This document shows positions 61,674 to 63,369 of a stretch of DNA of 63,369 nucleotides, in pieces; position 1 is the first letter of the stretch, and the number at the start of each line of letters is the position of its first letter. The position numbers were made by a program, and so were the translations under genes. The stretch comes from Chlamydiia bacterium (GTDB lineage Bacteria; Chlamydiota; Chlamydiia; Chlamydiales; GCA-2402025): the NCBI GenBank assembly GCA_022601395.1, contig JAJACS010000009.1, positions 1 to 63,369 on the forward strand. Reading direction: 5' to 3'. Under the pieces are notes generated by a model that searched no databases, was not told the DNA's origin, and worked only from the letters and a program-made list of their open reading frames with translations.

Positions 61674-63284
61674 ATGAAGCGCATTTCTCCTGAAATCATA
61701 AACAAAATCAAAAAGAGTCCTCTTGGAGATCTTTGGGAAACTGTCGGTATTTCGCACCACCATGGTACAGCTTTTATGCTAGGTTCTATCCGTACGGAAA
61801 AGAGCTCCGGTATTGGAGAGTATCTCGATTTATTTGCTATGATTGATTATTGCAAGGAAGTTGGTTTTGATATTATCCAGCTTCTCCCCATTAATGATTC
61901 AGGGGAAGATCCAAGCCCATATAACGCTCTCTCCTCTCTTGCTCTGCATCCTATTTACTTAAGTCTACATGCCCTCCCTGAAATAGAGAAATACCCCGAT
62001 CTTGTTACAGAGCTAAACAACCTCAAGTACTACAACCAGACAGAGCGCATTGATTATCACAGCGTACTGAATGCAAAAAGAAAGTTCTTACGAAACTACT
62101 ATGAAAAAGAGAAGGATCGCATCTCTGAAAAAGAAGAGTACCAAAACTTCATTAAGGAAAATTCCTGGATAGAAGAGTACGCTCTTTATAAGACTTTAAG
62201 AGAGTCAATGACATTTAAAACTTGGAGAGAGTGGCCAGAAGCCTTGAAAAATCCAAGTGAGCAAAGAAAGAAAGAACTCATAGAGGTGCATAGCAAAGAA
62301 ATAGCATATTATGGATTTCTGCAGTACCTATGCTCTTGTCAGCTTAAAGATGTAAAAGAGTATGCAACCAAAAAGAAAGTGTTCATAAAGGGAGACATCC
62401 CTATTTTAATCAGCCCTGACAGTGCTGATGTATGGCTGCATAGGAAGTATTTCGATCTTGGCTTTGCTGTTGGTGTTCCTCCTGATCAGTTTAATGAAGA
62501 AGGTCAATACTGGGGATTTCCCTCTTATGACTGGCATGCTCTCAAAAAAAGTCACTTTATTTTCTGGAAAAAACGACTTGAGATGTGCGAGAAATACTTT
62601 CACATCTACCGCATTGATCATGTACTTGGATTTTATAGACTTTGGTTGATTCCTTACGGGAAAGCCCCTTCAGAAGGATTCTTCTCTCCAAGTAAGCTTG
62701 AAATCGCAGTAAAAAATGGTCATGAGATCTTAAAGAAGATTGTAGAGTTTTCTAAGATGTTACCTGTTGCTGAAGATCTTGGTGTAGTGCCACCAGACAT
62801 CACAAAATCACTTAGAGATCTTGGAATCGCAGGAACAAATGTTCCTCGCTGGGAGCGCAACTATGAAACGGACCTTAGCCTCATTCCTCTTGATGAGTAC
62901 GAAGCGCTTAGCATGACAACCGTGTCCACACATGATAGTGAAACACTCGAGCTTTGGTGGGACAAGCGCCCTAAAGCTGTGAAAGAGTTTTGCGAAATTG
63001 CGGATATACCCTATGAAAAAAAGCTAAGCAAAGAGCTTCGTTATAAGATCTTGAAAAAGTCCCATGAGAGCTCCTCTCTTGTCCATATTAACCTATTCCA
63101 GGAGTATTTGGCGCTCTTTGATGAGCTCATCAGTAGAGACATCAAAAAAGAGCGTATCAATGTACCTGGGTATGTTCTGCCTACCAACTGGACCTACCGG
63201 TTCCGCCTTCCTCTTGAGGAGATCTCGAGACATTCCCACCTGAAGAAAAGCATACGCGCCATTATCTCTAAGCCCGCTTCATAA
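61674..63284 (+). CDS. malQ: 4-alpha-glucanotransferase
   Basis: The 536-residue GH77 enzyme transfers maltodextrin segments and takes part in glycogen use. Catalytic motifs are IYRIDHVLGF (nucleophile Asp), PVAEDLGVVPP (acid/base Glu) and TVSTHDSETLE (third acidic residue). It follows the type III chaperone by 6 bases, the same unusual association as in Chlamydia. The last ~85 bases of the window after it are AT-rich with no gene. Confidence 0.95.
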   Translation: MKRISPEIINKIKKSPLGDLWETVGISHHHGTAFMLGSIRTEKSSGIGEYLDLFAMIDYCKEVGFDIIQLLPINDSGEDPSPYNALSSLALHPIYLSLHALPEIEKYPDLVTELNNLKYYNQTERIDYHSVLNAKRKFLRNYYEKEKDRISEKEEYQNFIKENSWIEEYALYKTLRESMTFKTWREWPEALKNPSEQRKKELIEVHSKEIAYYGFLQYLCSCQLKDVKEYATKKKVFIKGDIPILISPDSADVWLHRKYFDLGFAVGVPPDQFNEEGQYWGFPSYDWHALKKSHFIFWKKRLEMCEKYFHIYRIDHVLGFYRLWLIPYGKAPSEGFFSPSKLEIAVKNGHEILKKIVEFSKMLPVAEDLGVVPPDITKSLRDLGIAGTNVPRWERNYETDLSLIPLDEYEALSMTTVSTHDSETLELWWDKRPKAVKEFCEIADIPYEKKLSKELRYKILKKSHESSSLVHINLFQEYLALFDELISRDIKKERINVPGYVLPTNWTYRFRLPLEEISRHSHLKKSIRAIISKPAS

Positions 63285-63369
63285 AAACCATATATTTACA
63301 ATTTTATACTAAATAGTTTATATTTTAACATAATAATAATACTTTTATTTAAACTATTAAATTTTTTAA

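Overview
The window is a gene-dense, AT-rich chromosomal segment of a member of the Chlamydiota, most likely an environmental (non-Chlamydiaceae) lineage. The strongest evidence is the block at 47824-63284. It reads rpsA-nusA-infB-rbfA-truB-ribF-ychF followed by the type III secretion genes sctU-sctV-sctW(copN)-chaperone and malQ. As I recall it, this is the gene order around CT098-CT087 in Chlamydia trachomatis. A Lys-rich Hc2-like protein with a SWIB domain and the rpe/efp/accB/accC group support the same placement. The family within the phylum cannot be fixed by eye. Genes absent from human-pathogenic chlamydiae as I know them (GH16-like hydrolase, arginase, VanX-like dipeptidase, adenosine deaminase, fluoride channel) argue for an amoeba- or invertebrate-associated relative.

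Layout. 1-5270: a cut-off gene, a short-chain dehydrogenase and an RND efflux pump with its lipoprotein adaptor. 5468-10738: a large secreted GH16-like protein, an MFS transporter, a coiled-coil membrane protein and a possible inclusion-membrane protein. 10870-20196: a sugar-nucleotide decarboxylase, a NagB/PIG-L fusion, arginase, deoxyribose-phosphate aldolase, a metal-dependent cyclase, thymidine kinase with a second MFS transporter, and a GT61 glycosyltransferase. 20193-28222: a UgpB-like binding protein, an apparently permuted nuclease/phosphatase, a lipoprotein, TrmH, PrpF, adenosine deaminase, a P-loop kinase and a BaiN flavoprotein. 28405-36566: Hc2-SWIB, GrpB, four tRNAs, SEC-C, TtcA, PutP, SurE, a VanX-like dipeptidase, YitT and CrcB/DUF190. 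36622-45727: RmlA, HPRT, accC-accB-efp, HAD, YvcK, rpe, a large unknown protein and a short aspartokinase. 46402-47577: a U-box/RING-like candidate effector. 47824-63284: the translation and type III secretion block.

How the genes fit together. Salvage is a recurring theme: adenosine deaminase, HPRT, thymidine kinase, DeoC and SurE act on nucleosides and nucleotides, PutP and the two MFS proteins import small molecules, and arginase consumes arginine. Several enzymes that are normally cytosolic (UXS, NagB/PIG-L, adenosine deaminase, HPRT) begin with a hydrophobic, signal-peptide-like extension. If real, this would place part of sugar and purine metabolism outside the cytoplasm. Convergent genes are packed tightly and five pairs overlap. 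Two intergenic hairpins carry the Shine-Dalgarno of the next gene in their 3' arm.

Limits: all calls come from reading motifs and gene order. No similarity search, signal-peptide predictor or folding program was run. I saw no CRISPR array, rRNA gene, transposase or integrase. No gap between genes exceeds about 300 bases.
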